DNA from: Gonium pectorale
Taxonomy: Eukaryota > Chlorophyta > Chlorophyceae > Chlamydomonadales > Volvocaceae
NCBI GenBank assembly: GCA_001584585.1
Contig: LSYV01000010.1
Span: 1,531,139 to 1,545,681 of the forward strand
Length of the DNA stretch: 14,543 bases
Reading direction: 5' to 3'
The translations under genes and the position numbers were made by a program. The notes beneath the pieces were generated by a model, which worked only from the letters and a program-made list of their open reading frames with translations, was not told where the DNA came from and made no database searches. Positions 7,201 to 14,543 of the stretch are shown here, in pieces. Numbering within the stretch: the stretch's first letter is position 1; each line of letters begins with the position of its first letter.

Positions 7201-9499
7201 ACGCAGGAAGCCGTGCGGGCTGGGGCCGGCCGGCACCGCCGACGGGTGAAGCGCAGAGGAGCGCCCCATGGGGCCAAGGCCTCAAGGTCGCCGGGCGGGC
7301 AGGTGACGGGTGGCGCACGCGGTGGCCGCATGCACCCGTGGAGGTCTAAGGGTAAGCGGGCGGGTGGGTGGGTGGGTGGGGAAGTGGGTAGGTGGGTGGG
7401 TGGGGCACCGCGGCAGGCGCAAGGGTTGGGAGGAGCAAGGGTTGCCTGTCGGCCGGCGATCACGACCTCCCCGCCACACTCGGGCGCTGCCCCGACCCGA
7501 CCCAACCCACCGCACATCCTCGGCGATCACGGCCAAGTTGGCGCGCAGCACCTCGCCCGCTGCCGCCGCTGGCCCAGCAGGCCCACCGGTCGCACCACCG
7601 CCAAGAGACGCCGAAGCCGCCGCCGCGGCGGCCGCAGCCAGCGCCGCGATGACTCCCTCCCTGTCATCATCCGCGGCCGCAGGGCCAGCGCCATGGGCTG
7701 CAGCAGCAGCAGCAGCAGCAGCAGCAGTACGGCTCCCAAGGCCGTCGCATCGCGCCTGCGGGTCGCCCGCACCCGTGCAGCCGCCGCCAGCTCCGCCGGC
7801 GGCATCCATGCCCCCCACGTGCCCTCCCGTGCCGTCGTCAGCCCTTCCCTCCGGCACGTCCACCGGCTCTCCCGCTACCGTGCAACCGGTGGCACATGCG
7901 AGGCAGGCGCCGGCCCCGCAGCCGCCTGTGCCGCAGGCACCCTTTCCGCAGCGGCCGGCCGCCGTGCAACCGGACACCGCCCCGTGACGGACGCCATCAA
8001 CACCGCCGCCTCCTTCACAGCCGTCGCCGTCGTCGCCTCCGCCATTTTCGCAGCCGCTGTGCCCCAGCCCCAGCCGCGGCCGCGGCCGCGGCCGCAGGTG
8101 TAGGACCATCGGGACGCTCCCGGGGGCGGTCTGCGCCGCCCAGTCGACATGGACCTGCCGGGCGGGCGCCCAGCATGCGGACATGGGGGCGGAAAGAGCA
8201 TGGGGCGCGGGGCGGTGTGGAATGGGAGTAGCCGCTGGTAACCGGAAAGGTCGACGTGTGGACCCGCGCACTGGCGCAGAGTGTGCGGGGGCAGGAGCTT
8301 AACCCGACAGCTCGGCGTCTCGCCTAGCCTTGGTGACCCTTGGTGACCCTTAATGACCCTTGGTGACGCCCGGTCCCCTCCGGACCACCACACCTGTGGG
8401 CCCCCGCCCCCTCCGACCCACTCCGACCCCCTCCGAACCGCCCCACCTGGCAGTCCAGCCGGCCCGCCCGCAGCGGCGCCGCCAGGTGCCGTGACACGGC
8501 CGCGGGAACGTAGCCAACGAGCGAGCCGCCGCCGCAGCCGCCGGCCAAGCCCCTTCCGGGGTCGCACGCTGGGGCAGCGACGCCCCCGGTCCCACTCGGG
8601 TGACCAGGCGCCGGCGCAGCTGCGGCCCCGGGGAGCCATAGCACCTACACGGGACGCGGGGCACGGGCATTGCCCACTGCGTGGGCCGGGCCGGCCGGGT
8701 CCTAGGGGTTTAAGCGCGGAGTAGAGGCAACGCGCGGCCGCGGAGGAGGAGGCGGCGCCGCGGGGGGGGGGTGATGCGGGAAGGGGAGCGCGGGACAGCG
8801 GCTGTCGGTGTGTTGGAACGGGCCCGGCCTATCGCCTTGCGCCGGCGCCGGTGCTGGGCCTCAGAGGCCGCCCGTCTAGCCCGCGGTACATCCGTATGGC
8901 ACACCTGTACGGCATTGGGGTCCCGGGGGTTTGTGGGCTCCGGAGCCAGGCGGTAGCATGGGGCCTGCTGCGCGTCGGGCGCGGCTGGTGCCGCCGCGGC
9001 TGAGGTAAGGGCCGCTGCAGCCGCGGCCAGCGAGGCGGCAGCCGCCGCGGCGGCGCCGGCGCTGCTGCGGCGGAAACGCAAACCGACTACGGCCGTGTCG
9101 ATGCGGACCCAGCCATCCTCAGCTGGTGGTGCCGAAGCCGCATGTCCGCTTGGCACGGGATGTTGGCTGCCGGTCGCGAGACGGGCGGCGTTTGCGAGGT
9201 TGCCGCCGGTTCCCAGGTGTGCCCGACGAGAGGAAGAGCCCCCCGATAGCGGAGCATCTGGGGTTTCAGAGAGGGGCGGGTGGGGGGCCGTGGTGTGTGT
9301 AGTGCTCGATTGGCTGGGGAGGCGGTTTCCCGCGCGACGCAGTCTAATTCCGTCAGAAGCTACCTGTAGGTTTATGGCGCTTAGCGACGTCTCCTGTATT
9401 TAACTTGTCAGCCTGGCCTGCTTTACGCTTCTTGTTGGCGCTGCTGCCCAGCTGTTTGCCCAGCATGGACTGCAGCGTGCCCTGACCGCGCAACGCCAT
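402..9499 (-). CDS. FAN1: FAN1 structure-specific DNA-repair nuclease, plant-type with HIRAN domain (split gene, 3' end missing)
   Basis: FAN1 cuts flaps and branched DNA during nuclear interstrand crosslink repair. Thirteen minus-strand exons were placed by conserved blocks: 9499-9364, 9122-8905, 8644-8447, 8154-7511, 6892-6664, 6351-5821, 5348-5236, 4901-4778, 4270-3058, 2823-2666, 2092-1912, 1275-981, 486-402. All introns are GT-AG (234-636 nt), all phases match, and the exons give 1375 codons without a stop. Order by residue: basic N-terminus with NLS-like KKRK and KRHK (23-43); HIRAN (about 47-204); Cys-rich linker; KGPWF block (about 399-475); SAP-like segment (476-652); helical/TPR region (about 653-1248); start of VRR-NUC (1249-1375). 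Insertions make it longer than human FAN1 (about 1000 residues). No UBZ4 zinc finger is seen, which fits plant-type FAN1. The start is the first in-frame ATG, but the frame stays open upstream to 9739, so an earlier exon is possible. The catalytic C-terminus lies left of the window. Confidence 0.93.
4302..4488. repeat. 24-bp minisatellite, about 7.7 near-perfect copies, in FAN1 intron 8
   Basis: The plus-strand unit contains GGCGCCAGGGAGAGCGTCGG with a fixed 24-bp period; AGAGCGTCGG recurs at 4321, 4345, 4369, 4393, 4417, 4441 and 4465. Copies are essentially identical except at the ends, which suggests recent expansion. The array lies between the exon 8 donor (4778|4777) and the exon 9 acceptor (4271|4270). 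Because 24 is a multiple of three and the unit has no stop codon, the array is open in all six frames and looks falsely like coding sequence. Confidence 0.95.
5075..5138. repeat. G-rich tandem repeat (CGACGGGGG-type, 10-11 bp period) in FAN1 intron 7
   Basis: About six units of CCGAC/GCGAC, each followed by five to seven G, run through the intron between exons 7 and 8. Several G runs of at least four lie close together on the plus strand, which is the FAN1 template strand, so a G-quadruplex is possible. Unit length varies by one base. Confidence 0.85.
5821..6351 (-). other. SAP-like DNA-binding segment of FAN1, split by a long insertion (exon 6)
   Basis: The exon begins with VAALLPVAEVRSLAKG, which fits SAP helix 1 and the LxxLAK core of FAN1. 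It ends with KAAVIESLRQRHGD, which fits the second SAP helix. Between them lie about 139 residues (5887-6303) rich in Ala, Gly, Ser and Pro with no recognisable fold. The frame is open throughout and both splice phases are 0. The insertion could be a disordered loop. Part of it could instead be an unrecognised intron, although no split is needed to keep the frame. Confidence 0.7.
6664..6892 (-). other. FAN1 conserved N-terminal helical block (exon 5)
   Basis: Exon 5 encodes LLSGEEAALLDRLLGLP followed by FLRLALRKGPWF and a helical tail rich in Ala and Glu. This matches the block before the SAP domain in FAN1 proteins, where a short acidic helix is followed by LYVRLxxRKGPWF in plants. The exon is flanked by a long pyrimidine tract and CAG acceptor on the sense strand and by a CAG|GTGCGG donor. 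It starts in phase 2 and ends in phase 0, matching its neighbours. Confidence 0.85.
7161..7407. repeat. G-rich repeat arrays in FAN1 intron 4 (GGGGC and GGGT types)
   Basis: Two arrays lie in the 618-nt intron between exons 4 and 5. 7161-7200 has GGGGC/GGGGCA runs and 7358-7407 has GGGT repeated about ten times. Both give four or more closely spaced G runs on the plus (FAN1 template) strand. On the sense strand they read as C-rich tracts. Confidence 0.85.
7701..7727. repeat. (CAG)9 microsatellite inside FAN1 exon 4
   Basis: Nine perfect CAG units on the plus strand read as GCT-type codons on the sense strand, giving a poly-Ala run within the low-complexity linker after HIRAN. It is in frame, so changes by whole units would only change Ala number. 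Confidence 0.95.
8095..9122 (-). other. HIRAN domain of FAN1 (exons 2, 3 and the start of exon 4)
   Basis: The HIRAN fold is spread over three exons. The first strand reads VRIDTAVVGLRFRR. The hallmark block EPTNPRDPNAVQ ends exon 2 and continues as V at exon 3. LVGYVPAAVSRHLAAPL follows in exon 3, and exon 4 opens with VHVDWAAQ and PGSVPMVLHL. HIRAN domains in Rad5/HLTF-type proteins bind DNA ends, and plant FAN1 proteins carry one. A roughly 34-residue Ala-rich insertion (8965-9066) separates the first strand from the NPRDPNA block, and a second Gly/Pro/Ala-rich stretch opens exon 3. Confidence 0.85.
8331..8370. repeat. 10-bp tandem repeat TGGTGACCCT, four copies, in FAN1 intron 3
   Basis: Two perfect units (8331, 8341) are followed by TAATGACCCT and TGGTGACGCC. 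CTCCGACC-type short repeats follow toward the exon 3 donor. The array is entirely intronic. Confidence 0.85.
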
Positions 9500-11260
9500 C
9501 GCGCGCTCCTTCGAACCCCTGTTTGTGAACTCTGCGCATGCGGTAATGAGCTCCTGTCGCGCGGCCAAGGGATTCGACCGGCACCTCAGCACAGCATGCG
9601 AGCCACGGTAGTCTTTTGGCAGCAGGCTTGAGCAGAAGCCATCCTGTTTCGAAGTATTGTCATATTGTGCAGTGAATGCCTTGCATTTGCGAGTCTGGTA
9701 GTATCGTCCAAAACAGCTGGATTGCGCACCGTGTACAATTCAAAACCACCTGCATTGGGGCTAATTGAGCCAAATACAAGAGACGGAATGGCGCTTGAAG
9801 TTTCACCACGACCCATTGGTCAGGAGGCCACGAAACCCATTGATCGCACCTGTGCCTAAACACCCACAAGCTTATACCACGATTGCGCCTCGCTTATCAC
9901 CAACCTAGAATTCCCAGTCTCGCGTACGCCGAGTTGCCAACCTACCTGGACGTTTCCACGGCGGCCCCTACGTCGCGCATGACTTGAGAATACACAAGGA
10001 TTTCCATAGAAACGTCCATCTTTACTCCATCGCTTATCAGCTACAAACACCATCCTCTGAACACCCCGGCCACTGCCCTTGCTCAGCCTCTGCGTAGCAC
10101 GCCCCACGGGCCCCTGCACGGTTCACACTGTTCGTACAGCCACCCATTGCACAGACTTGCATGTTGCATCTATCGCCATTCGTGAGCAGCGGACTGCACT
10201 GCATCTCGTTGGGAGAACGCCGGAAAAACGTAGAGCCCATCTGATGTCCGCACCCGTACTCACTCCAAGTGACGGTGCGAAAGGGCCTCGGCAGCTGCTT
10301 GGCGTAGCTAGGCACGCCCCGCAGTGCAGTCGGCCAAGCGCGCAGTCCTTGCTTCCAACAGACCTGCCCTCACGCGCACACCCACTCCGACACCAACCGC
10401 GGATATCATTATCAAGTACTTAACGAAAGATGCTCTGTAACGAGGTCGAAACTGTTAGAAGACACTGCACATTAGCGGCAATCCGCCGAAGGATGGGTGA
10501 CCCACCGCTGCAGCCACCCACGCGCCAGCCCTTCCGTGCTCTTACGCAGCAGACACGCCGTAAAAGCGCATCAAAGCAGCATCAAAGTTGCCGCGCCAAC
10601 GCGCAAGGGCAACAGCCTCGACTTCAAAACCGGGACCCGGGCCCCAGCACCTGCTCAGCTGCAGCGATGATCAGTTCTTCCGACTGGCAGCAACGCAGCA
10701 CGGGCGAACACGACAACTCGAGAAGCTGCCGAGTACTTCGACCACGAACACGCGGAGCACCGTAAGGCCGCGCGCACGAAAGCTGGGTGAACTCCTGCAC
10801 AGTATATGAATGGAATCAAGTATGGCCCCTACATTGTGCACGCAGCACGGGGTAAACTCCGCCCCCAGCTTCCGTACGGAAGCAGCTCCCGTACGGGAAG
10901 TTCGCAACACCGATGTGGCATTTATTCCGCCTAGTGTAGCAGCACAGGTTCATGGTAGCCTCCGTGCCCCGCACAGTTGACGCTTCCAAGCCGGCAAAAG
11001 CACGGCTTCCACCCGTACGGGAGCGGCCCTCCTACGGGACCTCACGACCTTTACACCACCACCTAGGCACTAACATCCAAACTTCCAGACCACCACAGGA
11101 GACCACAGTGCGCGCTCTGGGCCTCGGAGGATTCGCGATCAAAACTTGGAGTGCCCTCACTGCCGACTGTGCCGAGCCGACAGCACCTGCCAGGGTGGCA
11201 CCGAATCGGGGCCACCCATTGTAACAGCAACAAGTAATCAAGCTTGGCGTGTCTACTATC
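9500..11260. other. Region upstream of FAN1, no convincing gene
   Basis: GC and third-position bias drop here, and no frame resembles the FAN1 exons in codon use. On the minus strand the FAN1 frame stays open from 9499 up to 9739 (a TGA lies at 9742-9740) but has no ATG. A TATAAG lies on the minus strand at 9876-9871. A 100-bp minus-strand segment (10264-10363) has splice-like ends and a Trp-rich open frame but no neighbouring exon. The GTAC palindrome cluster near 10868-11021 is listed separately. No tRNA- or rRNA-like structure was recognised. Confidence 0.5.
10868..11021. promoter_or_regulatory. Cluster of palindromes with GTAC cores upstream of the plus-strand gene
   Basis: Three perfect palindromes share a CCGTACGG core: 16 bp at 10868-10883 (GCTTCCGTACGGAAGC), 12 bp at 10887-10898 (TCCCGTACGGGA) and 10 bp at 11012-11021 (CCCGTACGGG). 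They lie about 240-390 bp before the ATG at 11261. GTAC is the core bound by SBP-domain factors, including the Chlamydomonas copper regulator CRR1. That they act as such sites here is inference; they could also be remnants of a small inverted-repeat element. Confidence 0.3.
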
Positions 11261-11994
11261 ATGCAACCCGGGACACGGGAGAGCGAGTACCGGGTCCCCT
11301 TCAGCGCATGGCGCGACATGCGCGACCCCACGGGGCGCATTCGCCCGGAGTCGCTGTGGTGGGATGTCAGGCGCGCCGTCTATAGGGTGCCTGAGACTTA
11401 TTGGATGATTTGATGCATACACCTATCAGAAGCGTTGCGACACGCCCCAAGCGATCTTGTGCCCTGCACAACGGCCTATACAGCCTCGGACCCGGTCCAA
11501 GGGCCCGTGTCATCGCCGCTGTTGGCGTCCGTCCAGGCCACTCGGCCGTGTGGCAAGGCTGCAATTACCAGATCCCGCTGCGTTGTAGCCGCCGCGCCCG
11601 CAGGCGCCACCGCAACGGCCTCATGTGGACCAGCAGCCGCCGCGAGCAGTACATCCGGGTTCACGACGAGTACGGTGCGCCGTACACGGTGCTCGCGCCG
11701 CCGCTGCGCAAGATGCTCCAGCAGGGTCGCGCCCGCATGCGGCACACCCAGCGCCGCGCTCGCCCCCACGTCAGCCGCCTGTCCCGCTGTTGCGGCTCTG
11801 CCGCCGCCAGAGCTCCTCCTCCTCCCCTCCGTGCTCCACAGCGGCTGGCCGCCGGCGCCGCCAGCGCCTCGAAGCTCCGCACCCACGCCGCCGCTCTTTC
11901 CCCAGACGCCTGCGAGCCAGCCGGCAAGACCCTGGCGGCCTCCCGCCGGCCCCGGGCCACGGCAGTCGCTGCAGCGTCCGCAACCACATATTAA
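11261..11994 (+). CDS. Unidentified small protein, two putative exons
   Basis: Two plus-strand segments look truly coding. Segment 1 (11261-11386) starts at an ATG and reads YRVPFSAWRDMRDPTGRIRP then ESLWWDVRRAVYR, with about 87% of its codons ending in G or C. Segment 2 (11572-11994) reads SSRREQYIRVHDEYGAP then YTVLAPPLRKML, also with strong GC3, then a basic Ala/Pro-rich tail to a TAA at 11992. A phase-0 intron, AGG|GTGCCT to ATTACCAG|ATC (185 nt), joins them into about 182 residues. I do not recognise the family. Without the splice, the first frame stops at 11413. The acceptor has a poor pyrimidine tract, and an alternative 3' half could use another frame to a stop at 12289. A degraded gene or transposon fragment is also possible. 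Confidence 0.35.
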
Positions 11995-12289
11995 GGAATT
12001 GGAGGCCCTCAGTGAGCTGCACGGTGACGGGTCAGCCACTCCAATCGCAAGGCCGCCGAGGGTGAGGGCTGCCGAGCTGTCGCCGTCGAGTGCGGCGCCC
12101 GCCGGTGCGGGGGCCACCAGGGAGAGACAGCGCAGGGGGGGCTCCGGCACCGCGGAGATGGCCAGTTTGCGCTCGGGCGCGGCCAGGCGCGGCGATGGTG
12201 CCGGCTCAGTGGATACACTGACGGGCGGCAGGGCTGTGGTCGGAGGAGGGCCTTGCGCCCAGCTGCCTGAGTCCAGAGGCACAGTCTGA
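11995..12289. other. Probable coding sequence, strand unresolved
   Basis: GC-rich sequence open on both strands. Plus: a frame running from 11435 to a TGA at 12289, with ELEALSELHGDG and Ala/Arg/Gly-rich sequence. Minus: a frame after a good acceptor (CCGCCCTCAG|ACTGTG, around 12289) reading PERKLAISAVPEPPLRCLS and later LTLGGLAIGVADP. Both frames share the same third codon position, so base composition cannot decide between them. It may be the tail of the plus-strand gene or an exon of a minus-strand gene. Confidence 0.3.
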
Positions 12290-12414
12290 GGGCGGCGTGC
12301 GGCAGGGCGCAGGAGTTGGATCGGGGTGGATCCCTCTTCCCACGTAGCCCCTTCCATTCAAATTGCAGGAGTCGGCGAGTGTGTGAGAGCTTGCGACACA
12401 GTGAAGTGGGTCGA

Positions 12415-12439
12415 GCAGCAGCAGCAGCAGCTGCTGCTG
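12415..12439. repeat. CAG/CTG hairpin-forming repeat
   Basis: CAG units run directly into CTG units, giving a perfect 18-bp palindrome at 12422-12439 centred on CAGCTG. It lies outside any supported coding region. Confidence 0.9.
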
Positions 12440-12442
12440 TAA
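12438..12442 (+). terminator. Candidate TGTAA polyadenylation signal for the plus-strand gene
   Basis: TGTAA is the usual poly(A) signal in volvocine algae. This copy lies about 150 bp after the possible stop at 12289 and 444 bp after the stop at 11994. A pentamer is expected by chance, so support is weak. Confidence 0.15.
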
Positions 12443-13033
12443 CAGCCATGCTTGAACTTTCAGCCTCACGATGTGTGTGGGACGGCAGGGGCCACGCCTC
12501 AGTTTTCCTGGCCCCGGAGCACGTCTCGAGTTGCCTCGTGAGAGATTTGATACGCCTGTATGCCTGAGACGATGCGAGGCGCCCTGCCTGTCCACCGGCG
12601 ACCGTGCAGCTTGCACACTCACCCTTGCGCTGCGCCATGGCCTATAACACCGATGCCTTTGTGGCGAATGGTAAACTTCATTCATATCATCTTGGCCTTG
12701 CGATTCATCCTGCGCAGGCGGCAGCCGGCAGGGGCATACCTTCAATGCCAGCTGCAATGCGGCATTGGCGCGGTTTACGAGCGCCGAGCCGCAGGACAAG
12801 GGGCGAAGGACGTCTTAAGATGCTGAGCTCCCTTTGGACTGGGACCGACTAAGTCAGGAGCACGTCAAGAATGAACGTTTTGTCGTGCTGGCGGGAGTGG
12901 CAGTGCTAACCGCAGGTAAGCATAATCCACCGCGTGCACGGCCGTGACCGCGGCCAGTGAGAGGCCAGCCCCATGCATCACCGGGCGTCTGCGGTATGTT
13001 GCGCCTCCCATGCACCTGTACCCTCCATCGTAC
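12443..13033. other. Mostly unassigned; possible 3' exons of the minus-strand membrane protein
   Basis: Two minus-strand stretches could be coding. One is 12988-12870, with a hydrophobic stretch ending in a stop. The other is about 12811-12740, reading SALVNRANAALQLALK and ending at AAG|GTATGC; it is short and helix-like, with a vague TPR flavour. Neither joins the upstream exons cleanly, so I do not assign them. Nothing else is supported here. Confidence 0.2.
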
Positions 13034-13554
13034 CTGCTGTTCGCAGTAGCGACGCATCCACAGGAATCCCCCCACCAGCACGAGGAAGCTGCCGACTGCG
13101 ACCAGGCACTGCCAGGCCGATGCGGGACGGAGCAGGACGCCGGCGACCATCGCACCAATTCCACCCATCGCTGCATGTAGGTTGTGCGGGGCGGATATAA
13201 TAGTTCAGATGCATGTGGCTTTGCACCGAAAAGGCAGTCGGAAGGGTTTCACCTACACCATTAGTCGGGCCAACCCTAAGTCGTTCTTGACTTAATGCCT
13301 GTCGCTGCATCCTTAGCTGGAATGGACCTCAAGTGGATTTATGCAGGAGTGACCGCGGGCTCAAGGGCTAGTTGACTGGGTAACAAACACAACTACCGGC
13401 ACCTAATACCGCTATATGTGCAATTGTTTTGAGGTTGCGTACCTGAAAGAGCCGCCGGGGCCATGGATGATTTGCATTCCTCGGCGGGAGGGGCATCCAG
13501 CTGCGCATGCTGGGCTCGCACTCCACGCGCTTCAGCGTAGTGATGGAGTGCCAT
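13034..13554 (-). CDS. Unidentified small membrane protein (5' two exons; 3' end unresolved)
   Basis: Exon 1 (13554-13443) starts at ATG GCA and encodes 37 residues, MALHHYAEARGVRAQ through EECKSSMAPAALS, ending in phase 1 at a strong TTTCAG|GTACGC donor. Exon 2 (13170-13034) follows a CTACATGCAG acceptor in the matching phase. It encodes MGGIGAMVAGVLLRPASAW and QCLVAVGSFLVLVGGFLWM, giving one or two membrane helices, then RRYCEQQ at CAG|GTACGA. Downstream, 12988-12870 has a hydrophobic frame (VMHGAGLSLAAVTAVHAV to a stop), but its phase does not fit unless a weaker donor at 13062|13061 is used (73-nt intron). The spacing G-x5-G, LR, AW, SF loosely recalls the ER protein Asterix/PAT10; this is a weak hypothesis, because that family's conserved charged loop is not evident. 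The opposite strand is also open. Confidence 0.4.
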
Positions 13555-14543
13555 TTGCCTTGCGGGTAAAATTATGATATCGTGGCGAAGTAAGGCGCCG
13601 ACAGTGCGCCCGCAAACGCAGCCGAGGGCGAACCCCTGTCGGTGACTAGCGCCCAGTTCGGTACCACAACATTCGTGTACGCGCTCAAAACGCCGATGTC
13701 TACTCCTTCGCGTCCATTACAGCGTCATCTCACTACGAGCTCTGCCCAAGGATTAGGCGCGTCGATATGCGATTATTGGCCAGCTTCCAGTCTTGGCACT
13801 AGATGTCGTAAGTTCGTCTTGCAGCAGGAGGAGAGGACGAGAGGTAGGCGAGGCCAGGCGAACGGGATGAAAGTACGGCAGTGCTGCAATGTACTTCTGC
13901 TACAATGTTACACACACAAAAGAACAGCACCCTTGCAGCTCTTGGCTCAGGCCCGGCGTACTGCGGAGGCATTCGTAAGGAATTTCCGTTGTTGCATCTT
14001 CCTTTGTAAATTCTGCAAATATTAGAACTGCGTGCACAACACCAGTATGTAGTGGCACGTCAAAAGGGTGGCATGTTTACTAAGGGCTTTTGGAATGTGA
14101 GCGAGAACACCATGGGACATAGGAAGCGCAAGGGCTAACGCTCTATGCGAGGGCGATTGCTCTGATGTACCCTTGTTTAGCCTTACGGCTCCGCTGCTGC
14201 TTCAAAAACCTCGTCGGTTTCGGCTTAGCACCGTGCGTTCTTGTTCCCCGACGTGACGGGACGTTGCGCGTTCCATGCCCTGGGTCTAGCAAGTACAGCA
14301 ACTCCAAGCTGGTCAGAGCAATGTCCTTGCGTGCCGTCTAGGGCAGCCCGCGTGCTCAGCTACCCGAACCAGGCAGGGTTCCGCTAGTCGTCCGCTTAAT
14401 TTCCGCTTATCGCATCGCATGCTGGACGACTGTTGCAGTATTCACCTTTCCGTCCAGGAATCCTTAAGTTGGGGCCGTGTCTTTGCTGTTGGCAACTCTT
14501 GTACGATGCTCTATCTTAAAAAAGAGAAACAGAAACGGGGAAG
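13555..14543. other. No supported feature
   Basis: Moderate GC, no GC3-biased frame and no recognisable RNA gene or repeat. A GTG-initiated open frame at 13642-14025 (plus) has no codon bias and a Cys-rich random-looking end, so I do not call it. This interval includes whatever promoter the minus-strand gene at 13554 uses, but no TATA element was clear. Confidence 0.4.

Noticed and set aside
7156..8103. Long plus-strand open frame of 315 codons
   Set aside because: Antisense to FAN1 exon 4 and intron 4, composed of repeats and Arg/Ala/Pro runs.
8331..8370. Short regular repeats considered as a CRISPR array
   Set aside because: The units are directly adjacent with no spacers, in an intron of a eukaryotic gene.
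9490..9600. GGTTCGAA-like string on the minus strand resembling a tRNA T-arm
   Set aside because: No acceptor stem, D-arm or anticodon arm can be folded around it; it lies in or next to FAN1 exon 1.
9586..9816. 76-codon minus-strand open frame starting MGRGETSSAIPSLVFG
   Set aside because: It has an ATG and looks somewhat protein-like, but its codons end in A/T far more often than the FAN1 exons. It overlaps the open extension of FAN1 in another frame and has no matching acceptor.
10430..10765. 111-codon plus-strand open frame with an ATG
   Set aside because: No third-position bias, no domain and Arg/Gln/Ser-rich composition. Likely chance in the intergenic region.
13642..14025. 127-codon plus-strand open frame
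   Set aside because: GTG start, no codon bias and a random-looking Cys-rich end.

Overview
The window looks like nuclear DNA of a green alga, most likely Chlamydomonadales/Volvocales. The grounds are very high GC with strongly GC-ending codons, many short GT-AG introns, long Ala/Gly/Pro/Ser-rich insertions inside conserved domains, G-rich intronic repeats and CAG tracts. There is no operon structure, and nothing looks prokaryotic, viral or like an intact transposon. The assignment is inferred from these features; no sequence search could be run.

About two thirds of the window (402-9499, minus strand) is one split gene that I can reconstruct with good confidence. It encodes a plant-type FAN1 (Fanconi-associated nuclease 1, a structure-selective DNA-repair nuclease) with an N-terminal HIRAN domain. 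Thirteen exons were found by matching conserved FAN1 blocks, and every exon junction has GT-AG ends and a matching reading phase. They join into 1375 uninterrupted codons: a basic N-terminus, HIRAN, a Cys-rich linker, the KGPWF block, a SAP-like segment, the helical/TPR region and the first part of the VRR-NUC nuclease. The last catalytic residues (PD...ExK) lie off the left edge, beyond a stretch containing N bases. Much of the apparent coding capacity elsewhere in this interval is shadow of the FAN1 exons or GC-rich intron sequence.

The introns carry several tandem repeats: a 24-bp minisatellite (4302-4488), G-rich arrays (about 5075-5138, 7161-7200 and 7358-7407) and a 10-bp repeat (8331-8370). 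Inside the protein, long low-complexity insertions split HIRAN, the SAP-like segment and the helical region. The largest carries a SUMO-interaction-like motif.

Right of FAN1 the GC content falls. 9500-11260 has no convincing gene, but it holds a cluster of palindromes with GTAC cores. 11261-11994 (plus) contains two protein-like segments with strong GC3 bias, joined as an unidentified small gene. 11995-12289 is probably coding but the strand is unresolved. 13034-13554 (minus) holds two phase-matched exons of an unidentified small membrane protein. 13555-14543 shows nothing I can support.
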